A DNA stretch of 42,153 nucleotides. It comes from a virus. The position numbers and the translations under genes were made by a program. The notes beneath the pieces are model-generated. The model was not told where the DNA came from. It saw only the letters and a program-made list of their open reading frames with translations, and did not search any database. Each line of letters starts with the position of its first letter. The stretch's first letter is position 1. Below are positions 21,682 through 28,417 of this stretch, in pieces. The stretch covers positions 1 to 42,153 of IMG/VR virus record IMGVR_UViG_3300046744_000316, one strand, 5' to 3'.

Positions 21682-22551
21682 TTACTTACGGGCTTTTTTT
21701 GCACGATTATGCAATATTTTAAGTTGATCTATATATGCAGGACCTGCTTTTACAATGTCGTGAACTATCATAACCAACGGAAAGTACGCTGATGCAATGC
21801 TTGCAGGTATTGTTTGACCTTTGCTGATCATATTTAAAAAACGACTTACAAAAGGTAAACTGTTTACTGGCAGTATCAATCTATACATTTGTACGTCTGC
21901 CATACCCATTTTATCCGGTGTGCTTATTTTTGGTTCTGGATCAGTAGCATTAAAATCTTCTAAGTTATTATCACCAGCAAACTTGCTGAACATAGGCATA
22001 ACATCACTATCACTTAATTTACTTCTAGCCGCAAACAATAAACGTGTAATGGTTGTTTTTCTTTCTGCTTGTGTGTCAGTGTTAAATGTATTCAGCCTTC
22101 TACGTATTTCTCTATATTGAGGATTAGATATATCTAAATCGGATTCTATCAATGCTAATGCTTTAATGTCTTCCGGAGTAACACTATCGCCGCTTGCAAG
22201 ACGTCTAAGGAAGCCATTTAGTTTTCCTACACTAATGACTGTAGTTTTTCTTAATTTTGCAGCTGAATCAAAATCTTTTAATTTTTTTAGAGCAGATTCA
22301 TCACCCATTATAAAATAATAAAGATTGAACAAATCTGTGCTGTCAATTCTAAAACGATTATATTCTCTAAACATTACAGTTTTGTATGCATATTTCATAG
22401 CATCAGTTTTATGTTTGCGATAAAAACGCATAGCTTGTAAACAAAGGATTGTGAGGTATGCTTTTTCTTTACAGTCAGTGTAAGATAGCAAACGCTGATT
22501 TCTTGCATCACGAGTCATTCTTGACTCCTGTAAATCTTTTATGAAATTCAT
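21682..22551 (-). CDS. Conserved marine T4-like phage protein, 289 aa
   Basis: Opens MNFIKDLQESRMTRDARNQRLLSYTDCKEKAYLTIL. The first eleven residues resemble T4 capsid-targeting leaders (short hydrophobic/acidic helix then Arg). The body is helical and basic, with no enzyme motif; the C-terminal part (IPASIASAYFPLVMIVHDIVKAGPAYIDQLKILH) is moderately hydrophobic. A structural or head-internal role is likely by context. Overlaps the 84-aa gene by four bases. Confidence 0.65.
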   Translation of the reverse strand: MNFIKDLQESRMTRDARNQRLLSYTDCKEKAYLTILCLQAMRFYRKHKTDAMKYAYKTVMFREYNRFRIDSTDLFNLYYFIMGDESALKKLKDFDSAAKLRKTTVISVGKLNGFLRRLASGDSVTPEDIKALALIESDLDISNPQYREIRRRLNTFNTDTQAERKTTITRLLFAARSKLSDSDVMPMFSKFAGDNNLEDFNATDPEPKISTPDKMGMADVQMYRLILPVNSLPFVSRFLNMISKGQTIPASIASAYFPLVMIVHDIVKAGPAYIDQLKILHNRAKKARK

Positions 22552-22802
22552 CTTCGCTTGCTTTCTTTTATTTTTTCTACACCAACTTTAAATTTTTTAC
22601 TACTACCAGCTTTGATGCTATTGATCAATCTTCTTTCAAGATCAATAGCTTGCTCAGTATCATATATTTTATGCACTTGTTCAAGTAGATTTACTGCACT
22701 ATCAATAATGTTAGTGCCTGTAGTCTGAATAAAATCATCACTGCGTTCTTCAACACGTAGATTACTTAATTCTTCTAATATACTTCTAGTGCGTTTTCTC
22801 AT
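22548..22802 (-). CDS. Helical hypothetical protein, 84 aa
   Basis: A basic helical protein (MRKRTRSILEELSNLRVEERSDDFIQTTGTNIIDSAVNLLEQVHKIYDTEQAIDLERRLINSIKAGSSKKFKVGVEKIKESKRR). A TATAAATA octamer lies four bases before the ATG. It and the 289-aa gene are one overlapping unit. Unknown function; likely virion. Confidence 0.65.
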   Translation of the reverse strand: MRKRTRSILEELSNLRVEERSDDFIQTTGTNIIDSAVNLLEQVHKIYDTEQAIDLERRLINSIKAGSSKKFKVGVEKIKESKRR

Positions 22803-22806
22803 ACTG

Positions 22807-22814
22807 TATTTATA
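22807..22814 (-). promoter_or_regulatory. T4-late-type promoter, exact TATAAATA
   Basis: Exact minus-strand octamer followed by CAGT and the ATG at 22802. The leader would be only a few bases or the transcript leaderless. Confidence 0.5.
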
Positions 22815-23568
22815 TCATTTTTTCTATGTTGGCAATATAGTTGACCATACTATGATCAGAGAAGCTATCAATGCCACCTTGCTTGATACCCATCCACATA
22901 CCACGCCAGCGATCTTTTGTACGCTGCCAAGTTGTGAGTTTACGCTCTAAGCCGTGTGCATTCATATAATGTTCTGTGCCGTGATGCACATAACCCATAG
23001 CTCTTAATGGCACTCTAGTAACAATATCATTATTGTTTACCCAACGATGATGTGCTACATTTAAACTACGACAGTAACCACGCCATCCTACTCTTGGCGA
23101 ACCGTATGTGTACACTTCCTGTATATCTGGCATATCAACATCGCAGTTGCATCTACTAGCCATAATAGTTGTCATAGCAGCACCTAAACTATGTCCGCAA
23201 AACCAAATGTTCTTGTCTCGGTTAGTTTTACGTGCTAGGTCTTCAGATACCATAGGCCATAGCTCATCTACTTCTGCTTTGAATCCTCTGTGTACTCTAC
23301 TGACTGTTTCTGCTATCACTGGTGTTGCTTTCAAATCAGCCTTAATATCGTTAAACTCACTTGGTTGCGTTCCTCTACAAGCAATTACTAAATCTATCTT
23401 ATTCATAAATCGATATGCCTGTGCTCCGTCTTTGTTGTAAAATTCTACTGTAGTAAACCCTAATTTTCTAACATCTTTTTTTACTTGGTCTATATTGTCA
23501 TTGTATGCTATACTTGCTAGTTTTGCAAATAGTAAACTTCGTTCCATAAATTTCATTTCTGTAATCAT
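22810..23568 (-). CDS. Class 3 (alpha/beta-hydrolase) lipase
   Basis: A 252-residue alpha/beta hydrolase of the lipase-3 family. VIACRGTQ (61-68) is the oxyanion-hole strand, GHSLGAAM carries the nucleophile S127, and the triad is completed by D181 (NNNDIVTRVP) and H239 (FSDHSM); YTYGSPRVG (154-162) is family-typical. No signal peptide, so it acts in the cytoplasm or is released at lysis. It may break down host membrane lipid for lysis or for acyl supply; with a phage desaturase nearby, lipid remodelling is plausible. Confidence 0.85.
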   Translation of the reverse strand: MITEMKFMERSLLFAKLASIAYNDNIDQVKKDVRKLGFTTVEFYNKDGAQAYRFMNKIDLVIACRGTQPSEFNDIKADLKATPVIAETVSRVHRGFKAEVDELWPMVSEDLARKTNRDKNIWFCGHSLGAAMTTIMASRCNCDVDMPDIQEVYTYGSPRVGWRGYCRSLNVAHHRWVNNNDIVTRVPLRAMGYVHHGTEHYMNAHGLERKLTTWQRTKDRWRGMWMGIKQGGIDSFSDHSMVNYIANIEKMI

Positions 23569-23586
23569 TTTGCCCTCCTAAATAAA

Positions 23587-24108
23587 TTACATCGGTGTGA
23601 ACCTCACGTTTTCAATTACCCAGTCGATAGGTTCTTCATATGCAAATTGCAGCATATACCTATCGTGTTCATTGTTTGTTACACTATGAATCCACTCTCC
23701 TGTATTTAATATCACAGCGTTCTCTTTGTAATAGTATGTATGCCTTTTTTCATCTGCATCAAAGAAGTCAACAGGAGCAAACACATCCAGTGACGGAGAC
23801 AGATACCAACTTACACTGCTACTCTTTTTTGTGTATTGGACAAAGTCAATATGCCTTGGAACTGGGTCGTATGGCGGATTATGTAATAGATAAACATTGT
23901 GGGGAAGTATATTCACACATTTTAACAAAGGCTTCATATCAAGGTACGGAACGTTCCTACTAATGCCGTGCATAGTTCTTTCTTTGTCTTTTTTAGCGTA
24001 CTGGCCGTATCTAGTATATGTTGCCTTTTTAGCAACCTTTAGCATTTTTTTCCTAAAGTCGTCTGTGATAAAATGTTTTAGTTCGTGCCAAAAAGGTCCT
24101 TGATGCAT
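23587..24108 (-). CDS. 2OG-Fe(II) oxygenase-like beta-barrel protein, 173 aa
   Basis: Residues about 75-165 have the double-stranded beta-helix pattern PRHIDFV (HxD), a long middle section, then ILNTGEWIHSVTNNEHDRYMLQF with a distal His and an Arg that could bind 2-oxoglutarate. This fits short phage 2OG-Fe(II) oxygenases. The substrate is unknown. The N-terminal 60 residues are basic and helical. TATAAT at the usual distance upstream, next to the terminator of the next unit, may serve as promoter. Confidence 0.55.
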   Translation of the reverse strand: MHQGPFWHELKHFITDDFRKKMLKVAKKATYTRYGQYAKKDKERTMHGISRNVPYLDMKPLLKCVNILPHNVYLLHNPPYDPVPRHIDFVQYTKKSSSVSWYLSPSLDVFAPVDFFDADEKRHTYYYKENAVILNTGEWIHSVTNNEHDRYMLQFAYEEPIDWVIENVRFTPM

Positions 24109-24142
24109 AATGTCCTCTCTACTTACTATTAATTATACAAAA

Positions 24143-24172
24143 TAAAAAAAATGGGTGCTAACCTTGGCACCC
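24143..24172 (-). terminator. Rho-independent terminator of the phosphate transporter
   Basis: Minus strand: GGGTGC / GCACCC stem with an 8-base loop, followed by A then eight T. It lies 38 bases after the transporter stop. Between 24109 and 24210 I see nothing else. Confidence 0.75.
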
Positions 24173-24209
24173 GGCGTGTGTATTACGTCACAACCCGACC
24201 CTATGGGTA

Positions 24210-25181
24210 TTAAAGGCCGTTAGGCACAATAATATAATGGATCATCAACACAAGTGCAACACTTGCACCCAAGCCTACCATCATCTTACCAAAATCCTTT
24301 GCAACAAGTGGAAACACCGACTTGGTTTTCTTCTTGCCAAAGTATGTTGCCATTGCCAACTCACGACCTGCTAACAAACCAACAAATACCCAAGTTGTAC
24401 TCATTGGAATGTCATTCAACTCTTTGAAGAAGTAAAGACACAACCAATAAAACAAGTCAATCAAGGTTGCACTTCTAACGTAGCGTGTGTTGTGTTTCTC
24501 TAGTACAATCTTTTGGATCTTACCACCACGTTCTCTAAACATAAAGAACAAGCCTGCAACAAACACAACGCTGACGAACACCATTAAGTCTGCTGGTACT
24601 TCACGTGGAAGAAACACTGCAATATTTGCAACATCGTGTGACAACCAAGTGAACCACAATCCGCCTGTTGCTACCCATTGTGCAATACGCCAAAACTTTT
24701 TATTGCCTTCGCTCACTGGTTTTGTTTCGTCATACCACTTGCCAAAGTATTTGTGTATAGCAAACCATACTGCATAAGCAAATGCGGCTGCTACACCATA
24801 ACCCATAATGCTTTTCATCAGCATCTTCTCTAGCACAAAGGTACTAGCAAACACTGACAGCACCAAGAAACTTGTGCTAACTGGCACACCCATCCTTGTA
24901 AGTGCTACAAGTATAGCAGGTGCGGCTGCGTGATACCATTGTACTTCTTGGAAAGGTATTTTGTTTAAGCGACCATAACTGATATCGCCTCCGTTCATAT
25001 ACCATCCATACCAGAGTGTATATAATAAAACAGCCGAAGCGGCTGCCCATAATACTTTAAAGTTGAATCGCTCGTTGTTTGATGCCATCCAAGTACCGAG
25101 CGTTTGTACTGAATCGTTTGCTATAACTGCATAGGCAGCTAGTAAGAAGCCAACAAGGCTCCATAGTGTGAGTAGTTCCAT
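24210..25181 (-). CDS. PiT-family inorganic phosphate transporter
   Basis: A 323-residue membrane protein with about nine helices. The duplicated PiT signatures are visible: VIANDSVQTLGTWM (20-33; family GANDxANAxGT), RMGVPVSTSFLV (96-107) and a second PMSTTWVFVGLLAGRELA (about 257-274). It would import phosphate with cations. It is shorter than most cellular PiT proteins (420-500 aa), lacking the long central loop. Phosphate is limiting in sea water and for phage DNA synthesis, so this supports infection. A palindrome-bearing leader lies upstream. Confidence 0.88.
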   Translation of the reverse strand: MELLTLWSLVGFLLAAYAVIANDSVQTLGTWMASNNERFNFKVLWAAASAVLLYTLWYGWYMNGGDISYGRLNKIPFQEVQWYHAAAPAILVALTRMGVPVSTSFLVLSVFASTFVLEKMLMKSIMGYGVAAAFAYAVWFAIHKYFGKWYDETKPVSEGNKKFWRIAQWVATGGLWFTWLSHDVANIAVFLPREVPADLMVFVSVVFVAGLFFMFRERGGKIQKIVLEKHNTRYVRSATLIDLFYWLCLYFFKELNDIPMSTTWVFVGLLAGRELAMATYFGKKKTKSVFPLVAKDFGKMMVGLGASVALVLMIHYIIVPNGL

Positions 25182-25224
25182 TTCGTTCTCCTTTGTTTGA
25201 CGGCTTTACCCCGTCGCTCACAAA

Positions 25225-25265
25225 TGTAACTTTTATAAGTTACAATTTTAATTATCATTTGTCAA
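25225..25265 (-). promoter_or_regulatory. Divergent control region: palindrome and -35 box before phosphate transporter
   Basis: A perfect 8-bp inverted repeat TGTAACTT-TTAT-AAGTTACA (25225-25244) and a consensus -35 TTGACA on the minus strand (25260-25265). The -10 is poor, overlapping the palindrome. A plus-strand CATAAATA (25272-25279) begins the divergent unit. The palindrome is a good operator candidate. A further GACGG/CCGTC hairpin lies in the transporter leader. Confidence 0.45.
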
Positions 25266-25380
25266 CCTGATCATAAATAAAACGGCCAGAAAAGAGAAGT
25301 TATTCACACCTTCGACCTGACACGTTGAAAAGACAACGGGCGTCCGCCATATAAGACAGCATTACATATTGGAGAAAACA

Positions 25381-25572
25381 ATGACAACTATAGCAAACCT
25401 GCTTGGTAGTGTAATGACTGCGGTCAGACTACCAAGAAGAAAATCAGGATTGATGAAGATCAATCACAACCTTGAAACTTATGTTAAGACAGAATTTAAC
25501 AAAGGTGATCAGGCATACGTCTTAGACTGTATGCTACGTGGAGACACTCTCGACAGACGTAACATAATATAA
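25381..25572 (+). CDS. Small basic protein, 63 aa
   Basis: From ATG 25381 (MTTIANLLGSVMTAVRLPRRKSGLMKINHNLETYVKTEF), with GGAG upstream. It has a short hydrophobic N-terminus and a basic middle; its start MTT...A resembles that of the DUF1127 protein downstream. A strong terminator follows, so it is a single-gene unit. Unknown function; a small host-directed regulator is plausible. Confidence 0.6.
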   Translation: MTTIANLLGSVMTAVRLPRRKSGLMKINHNLETYVKTEFNKGDQAYVLDCMLRGDTLDRRNII

Positions 25573-25582
25573 ACTAAAATAG

Positions 25583-25612
25583 TAGGGCAGCTTCACAGTT
25601 GCCCTATTTTTC
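25583..25612 (+). terminator. Rho-independent terminator, plus strand
   Basis: TAGGGCA / TGCCCTA stem with a 10-base loop then TTTTTCT, 11 bases after the stop at 25572. Confidence 0.85.
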
Positions 25613-25622
25613 TGGGTGCGCA

Positions 25623-25651
25623 GATATGCACAGTTGCATTGTACGCATATC
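25623..25651. repeat. Inverted repeat in the leader before the DUF1127 gene
   Basis: GATATGC (25623-25629) and GCATATC (25645-25651), with a 15-base loop that itself contains TGCA repeats. It is followed by GGGTTTTTG, so it may be a second terminator, or an operator of the unit that starts with GTTAAATATAAT (25692-25703). Confidence 0.35.
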
Positions 25652-25772
25652 GGGTTTTTGCTATTTGCACTTGTTTTTCACGGTTATACGTGTTAAATAT
25701 AATTGTAGAAGGAGAAAAACTAACGCAAGTTAGACTCGGATCACACATACATATATAGATAGGAAAAAATAA

Positions 25773-26033
25773 ATGACTACTTTAGTAGCAAATACCTTTG
25801 AGATTGTTGGATTACACGGCATCGCCAACTTTTTCAAAAAACTAGGTGCCGAACTCAAAAGACGTAGACGCATTCGTCAAACAATTAACGAACTATCAAG
25901 ACTTACAAACCACGAACTAAACGACATTGGTCTTAGTCGCGGAGACATTTGGTATGTTGCAAACCAGTCATACCCAAAAGCACTAAGTGGCGAAGCTGTA
26001 GAAGCAAACCGCAACTTGAGAGGTTGGGTATAA
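25773..26033 (+). CDS. DUF1127 small protein
   Basis: An 86-residue protein with the DUF1127 (YjiS-like) domain at about 31-65: RRRRIRQTINELSRLTNHELNDIGLSRGDI, the Arg-rich helix and L-x-DIG-x-x-R-x-DI signature. Alphaproteobacteria carry many such proteins, some of which bind RNA or act in phosphate and nutrient control. In a phage it may redirect host regulation. It is first of a five-gene unit with TAATG and ATGA overlaps. Confidence 0.8.
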   Translation: MTTLVANTFEIVGLHGIANFFKKLGAELKRRRRIRQTINELSRLTNHELNDIGLSRGDIWYVANQSYPKALSGEAVEANRNLRGWV

Positions 26034-26224
26034 TGGAAGCAGTAGGAAACACCCCCGTACCAACACCAAAGTTTATCAAAACACTTGGCAAATATGTCGT
26101 TGCATTTGCAATGGGCGTATGGGCATTTGGTGAATCGGCAGGCAGAGCAAGAGCAGCCGCTGAACTATCACGCCAAGGCTACTACAAAGAAGCCAAAGCA
26201 CTTATGTTGGATGACAACAGATGA
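26033..26224 (+). CDS. Small protein with GYYK motif and one hydrophobic helix, 63 aa
   Basis: ATG at 26033 shares the stop of the DUF1127 gene (TAATG). One hydrophobic helix ([18 protein letters not shown], about 18-35) and a C-terminal [19 protein letters not shown]. This last motif recurs in the 44-aa protein at 26665 (RELRSRGYYKKAEEISE). It may be a small membrane-linked adaptor for the c-subunit gene that follows; this is inference from position. Confidence 0.6.
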   Translation: MEAVGNTPVPTPKFIKTLGKYVVAFAMGVWAFGESAGRARAAAELSRQGYYKEAKALMLDDNR

Positions 26225-26442
26225 CAGGTGATATAGCAACAATGGGCGCAATGATTGGCGCCGGACTAGCAACATTCGGAATGGGTGGCGCTGCCATCGC
26301 AGTAGGAATGATTGTTGGTAGTGTACTCAAAGTTATGCCTAAGAAGCCTGACAATGGTACAATGTTTGTCGGTGTTGCATTTGCAGAAGCATTAGGTATA
26401 TTCGCATTCTTAGTAGCACTCCTACTAATGTTTGCTGTCTAA
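26221..26442 (+). CDS. ATP synthase F0 subunit c homologue
   Basis: A 73-residue two-helix protein with the length and layout of bacterial subunit c. Helix 1: [22 protein letters not shown] (12-33) with the glycine-rich face that packs the c-ring. Helix 2: [23 protein letters not shown] (49-71) with the ion-binding carboxylate E56 in the canonical (A/V)EALGIF context of alphaproteobacteria. The polar loop, which normally is R-N/Q-P and contacts the central stalk, is VMPKKPDNG here, so the conserved Arg is replaced. It would therefore form or join a c-ring but contact gamma/epsilon abnormally, suggesting control, uncoupling or altered gearing of host ATP synthase. It overlaps the preceding gene by four bases. 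Confidence 0.85.
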   Translation: MTGDIATMGAMIGAGLATFGMGGAAIAVGMIVGSVLKVMPKKPDNGTMFVGVAFAEALGIFAFLVALLLMFAV

Positions 26443-26663
26443 TGGTAGGCGATCAACACATAGAGATATCAGCACAGGTAGTACAGAAGCTAGGGTTTTA
26501 TATGTTTGTAGTAATGACTTCATTGCTTATTATATGTATAGCCTTTGGCTTCTACGCTGTGATTGATCAGTTCAAACAACCAAATTGGCAAGAAGCGTGT
26601 ATCGCACAAGGCGGTGTACCAGTACAAATAGAAAAGTCAACATACGACTGCAAAGGAATATAA
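26442..26663 (+). CDS. Single-TM protein with two periplasmic cysteines, 73 aa
   Basis: Start shares a base with the end of the c-subunit gene. One membrane helix (about 15-42, KLGFYMFVVMTSLLIICIAFGFYAVI), then a short outside segment with two cysteines (WQEACIAQGGVPVQIEKSTYDCKGI). Such C-x17-C tails can close into a small disulfide loop. It could associate with the phage c subunit in the membrane; function unknown. Confidence 0.6.
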   Translation: MVGDQHIEISAQVVQKLGFYMFVVMTSLLIICIAFGFYAVIDQFKQPNWQEACIAQGGVPVQIEKSTYDCKGI

Positions 26664-26664
26664 T

Positions 26665-26799
26665 ATGTTTAAGAAGTTTATGAAAGCAATGGAATACAGA
26701 AGTTATTGTATGGCAATCAGGGAACTTAGAAGCAGAGGCTATTATAAAAAAGCTGAAGAAATCTCTGAGTACAAACACAAAATGTTTCCGACCTACTAA
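26665..26799 (+). CDS. Very small basic helical protein, 44 aa
   Basis: ATG two bases after the stop of the 73-aa gene. The product MFKKFMKAMEYRSYCMAIRELRSRGYYKKAEEISEYKHKM is a basic amphipathic helix that shares the GYYK(E/K)A motif with the 63-aa protein at 26033. Last gene of the DUF1127/c-subunit unit. Confidence 0.55.
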   Translation: MFKKFMKAMEYRSYCMAIRELRSRGYYKKAEEISEYKHKMFPTY

Positions 26800-26803
26800 T
26801 AGG

Positions 26804-26832
26804 TTGACAAACGCTAAATAATACGTTAGATT
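26804..26832 (+). promoter_or_regulatory. Sigma70-type promoter (TTGACA-17-TAGATT) with embedded GCTAAATA
   Basis: Consensus TTGACA (26804-26809) and TAGATT (26827-26832), 17 bases apart, 35 bases before the 104-aa gene. GCTAAATA (26813-26820) lies in the spacer. Early and late reading are both possible. Confidence 0.55.
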
Positions 26833-26866
26833 AATAACACTACACACATACACATAGGAGAATATA

Positions 26867-27181
26867 ATGAGCGTAGACACAAAGTACGGCGAAGCCATCT
26901 TTAAACAAACACAGGAAGTTGCTGAAATGTTTAAAGCCGCAATGCCTAAAATCACAACTAATAAAAACGGTTACGAAATCCGCACCAAAGTGCTAGAAAT
27001 GGCACAAAACAATGTATGGCAAGATTATCACGCTAAACTAGGTGCATATGAAACCACTGTGAAAAAAGACGGAGACGAAGTTGTAACAACAATTTCTATT
27101 CCTGAAGTTCCTGGTGCCGAAGCGGTGCTAGAGGCAGCTGAAAAGTTTTATGGATTTGTAGGCGGTAAACCAACTAAATAA
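26867..27181 (+). CDS. Conserved phage protein, 104 aa
   Basis: Soluble, acidic alpha/beta protein: MSVDTKYGEAIFKQTQEVAEMFKAAMPKITTNKNGYEIRTKVLEMAQNNVWQDYHAKLGAYETTVKKDGDEVVTTISIPEVPGAEAVLEAAEKFYGFV. The AGGAG ribosome site and own terminator mark a single-gene unit, likely well expressed. Proteins like this occur in marine T4-like phages; function unknown to me. Confidence 0.65.
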   Translation: MSVDTKYGEAIFKQTQEVAEMFKAAMPKITTNKNGYEIRTKVLEMAQNNVWQDYHAKLGAYETTVKKDGDEVVTTISIPEVPGAEAVLEAAEKFYGFVGGKPTK

Positions 27182-27209
27182 CGTATAGGACAACTAATTT
27201 CAAGTAGGC

Positions 27210-27225
27210 GGGCATAGCCCTTTTT
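27210..27225 (+). terminator. Short terminator after the 104-aa gene
   Basis: GGGC-ATA-GCCC followed by five T, 29 bases after the stop at 27181. The stem is short, so termination may be partial. Confidence 0.55.
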
Positions 27226-27268
27226 AACAAGCACATTTTAGAAACGCCCTCGTAGGAAACTGCGGGGG

Positions 27269-27529
27269 CTAATCTATATCTAAAGCTCTTGGATTATCGC
27301 CGCCTGCTGTTGCTAGGTACGATGCTTTATCTTTGTGTAAATCATCGCCATCTGGATATCCTGCGTCAGTTGAACTAAGATATTTTTCATCTGGCGAATT
27401 GCTATGTTGTCTGTTTAGGTGAGAAAGTATTTGTTTGAATCTACTAGGCGGTTCGCCTGGTACATCAATAACATTTGATTCTTGATCAAGGACATCCAAT
27501 AAAGCTCGAATAATATCTTGTGCTCGCAT
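27269..27529 (-). CDS. Small acidic phage protein with virion-type leader, 86 aa
   Basis: Opens MRAQDIIRALLDVLDQES, an amphipathic leader resembling those of other window proteins, followed by a hydrophilic, disordered-looking body (VPGEPPSRFKQILSHLNRQHSNSPDEKYLSSTDAGYPDGDDLHKDKASYLATAGGDNPRALDID). Likely a virion or head-associated protein; no motif. Preceded by an exact late promoter. Confidence 0.65.
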   Translation of the reverse strand: MRAQDIIRALLDVLDQESNVIDVPGEPPSRFKQILSHLNRQHSNSPDEKYLSSTDAGYPDGDDLHKDKASYLATAGGDNPRALDID

Positions 27530-27546
27530 TTAATTTCTCCGTACAG

Positions 27547-27554
27547 TATTTATA
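27547..27554 (-). promoter_or_regulatory. T4-late-type promoter, exact TATAAATA
   Basis: Exact minus-strand octamer 17 bases before the ATG at 27529, with GGAG between. Confidence 0.5.
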
Positions 27555-27580
27555 ATAAGTACAGCACGAAAGGATGACGT

Positions 27581-27997
27581 ATGAACATTAAAAAAATATT
27601 TTGGGCCGGTTGTGGTTTCCTATTATTGGGCATTGCTTACTTAGGAGTAATTCTACCTGGCCTACCTTGGAGTATCTTTGTAGTAATGGCTGCATACTGT
27701 TTTGCCAAGAGCAGCAAAAGAATGCACGATTGGTTGTACAATCATAAACTGTTTGGTCCATTTTTAACAAACTGGAGTGAGAAGAAAGTATTTCCATTGA
27801 AGTTGAAATACTTTATGATCGCTACTATGGCAACCACTGTTGCATTTACTTACTTCGCAACAGGCAACGATAAGGCTGCTTTATGGACTGGTGGATTTAT
27901 GATTCTTGTTGCTGTGTATTGCTGGAGATATCCAAGCACTACTGAAGAGTATGATAGACGCAAGGCTGCTGGAGAAAAGATAGCCTGGTTTAAATAA
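27581..27997 (+). CDS. YbaN/DUF454 membrane protein
   Basis: A 138-residue protein with about four hydrophobic segments (7-24, 26-41, 77-93, 101-112). The family pattern is clear: GCGFLLLGIAYLGVILPGLPWSIFVVMAAYCFAKSSKRMHDWLYNHKLFGPFL. DUF454/YbaN proteins are widespread inner-membrane proteins of unknown role, sometimes near heme genes. GGATGA ribosome site upstream. Unusual for a phage. Confidence 0.8.
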   Translation: MNIKKIFWAGCGFLLLGIAYLGVILPGLPWSIFVVMAAYCFAKSSKRMHDWLYNHKLFGPFLTNWSEKKVFPLKLKYFMIATMATTVAFTYFATGNDKAALWTGGFMILVAVYCWRYPSTTEEYDRRKAAGEKIAWFK

Positions 27998-28001
27998 AAA
28001 G

Positions 28002-28033
28002 AAAAAAGGTAGAGGGGGTCTTCTCCCTCTACC
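28002..28033 (-). terminator. Rho-independent terminator, minus strand
   Basis: Minus strand: GGTAGAGGG / CCCTCTACC perfect 9-bp stem, 8-base loop, then TTTTTTCTTTTT. It ends the 76-aa gene (stop 28043). It lies directly after the converging DUF454 gene and could block read-through. Confidence 0.85.
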
Positions 28034-28042
28034 AATTGATGT

Positions 28043-28273
28043 TTACTTGTGTTGCCAGATGGCCCACAGTACCCACACAGCAATTAATCCCATAATTCCT
28101 TCTGAACCAAGCGAACCTAACATTGCTGTTACGTTTGCCACTACACTCATTTCTGGCATAAATGGCATATTGCCTAGTCCTAGAACTTCTAAGATGATTG
28201 CAAGAGCTGCAATGCTAACACCAACGTTTGCTAATGCGCCTGCCCACTCTTTTACTTTATTAAGCATTTCCAT
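28043..28273 (-). CDS. Small two-helix membrane protein, 76 aa
   Basis: Two hydrophobic segments: WAGALANVGVSIAALAIILEVLGLG (10-34) and GIMGLIAVWVLWAIW (59-73), with a short Pro/Met-rich loop. GGAGG lies upstream; the second ATG two codons in is also possible. Its layout fits a small phage holin or a conserved cyanophage-like membrane peptide. It has its own TTTAAATA octamer and own terminator, so it is a separate unit, as expected of lysis or takeover peptides. Confidence 0.6.
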   Translation of the reverse strand: MEMLNKVKEWAGALANVGVSIAALAIILEVLGLGNMPFMPEMSVVANVTAMLGSLGSEGIMGLIAVWVLWAIWQHK

Positions 28274-28315
28274 TTGAAAATACCTCCTTCTTTTGTGCTA
28301 CATTATGTAGCAGAG

Positions 28316-28323
28316 TATTTAAA
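28316..28323 (-). promoter_or_regulatory. Late-type promoter octamer (TTTAAATA)
   Basis: Minus-strand TTTAAATA 43 bases before the ATG at 28273. One base off TATAAATA. Confidence 0.35.
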
Positions 28324-28385
28324 TATACATCAGTATACTATTAAAACCCAACTAAACCGTAATACGATAGCTTAACCTACAAAAA

Positions 28386-28393
28386 GATAAATA
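28386..28393 (+). promoter_or_regulatory. Late-type promoter octamer before ALA synthase
   Basis: GATAAATA 25 bases before the ATG at 28418, first position of the glycan cluster. The leader is very AT-rich with weak GAGAG ribosome site. Confidence 0.45.
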
Positions 28394-28417
28394 TTTTTTT
28401 AATTAACAGAGAGTTTA

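Noticed and set aside
27236-27275. Second terminator (GCCC...GGGC) between 27181 and 27269
   Set aside because: The stem is interrupted by a mismatch with a long loop and no T-tract, so it is too weak to call.
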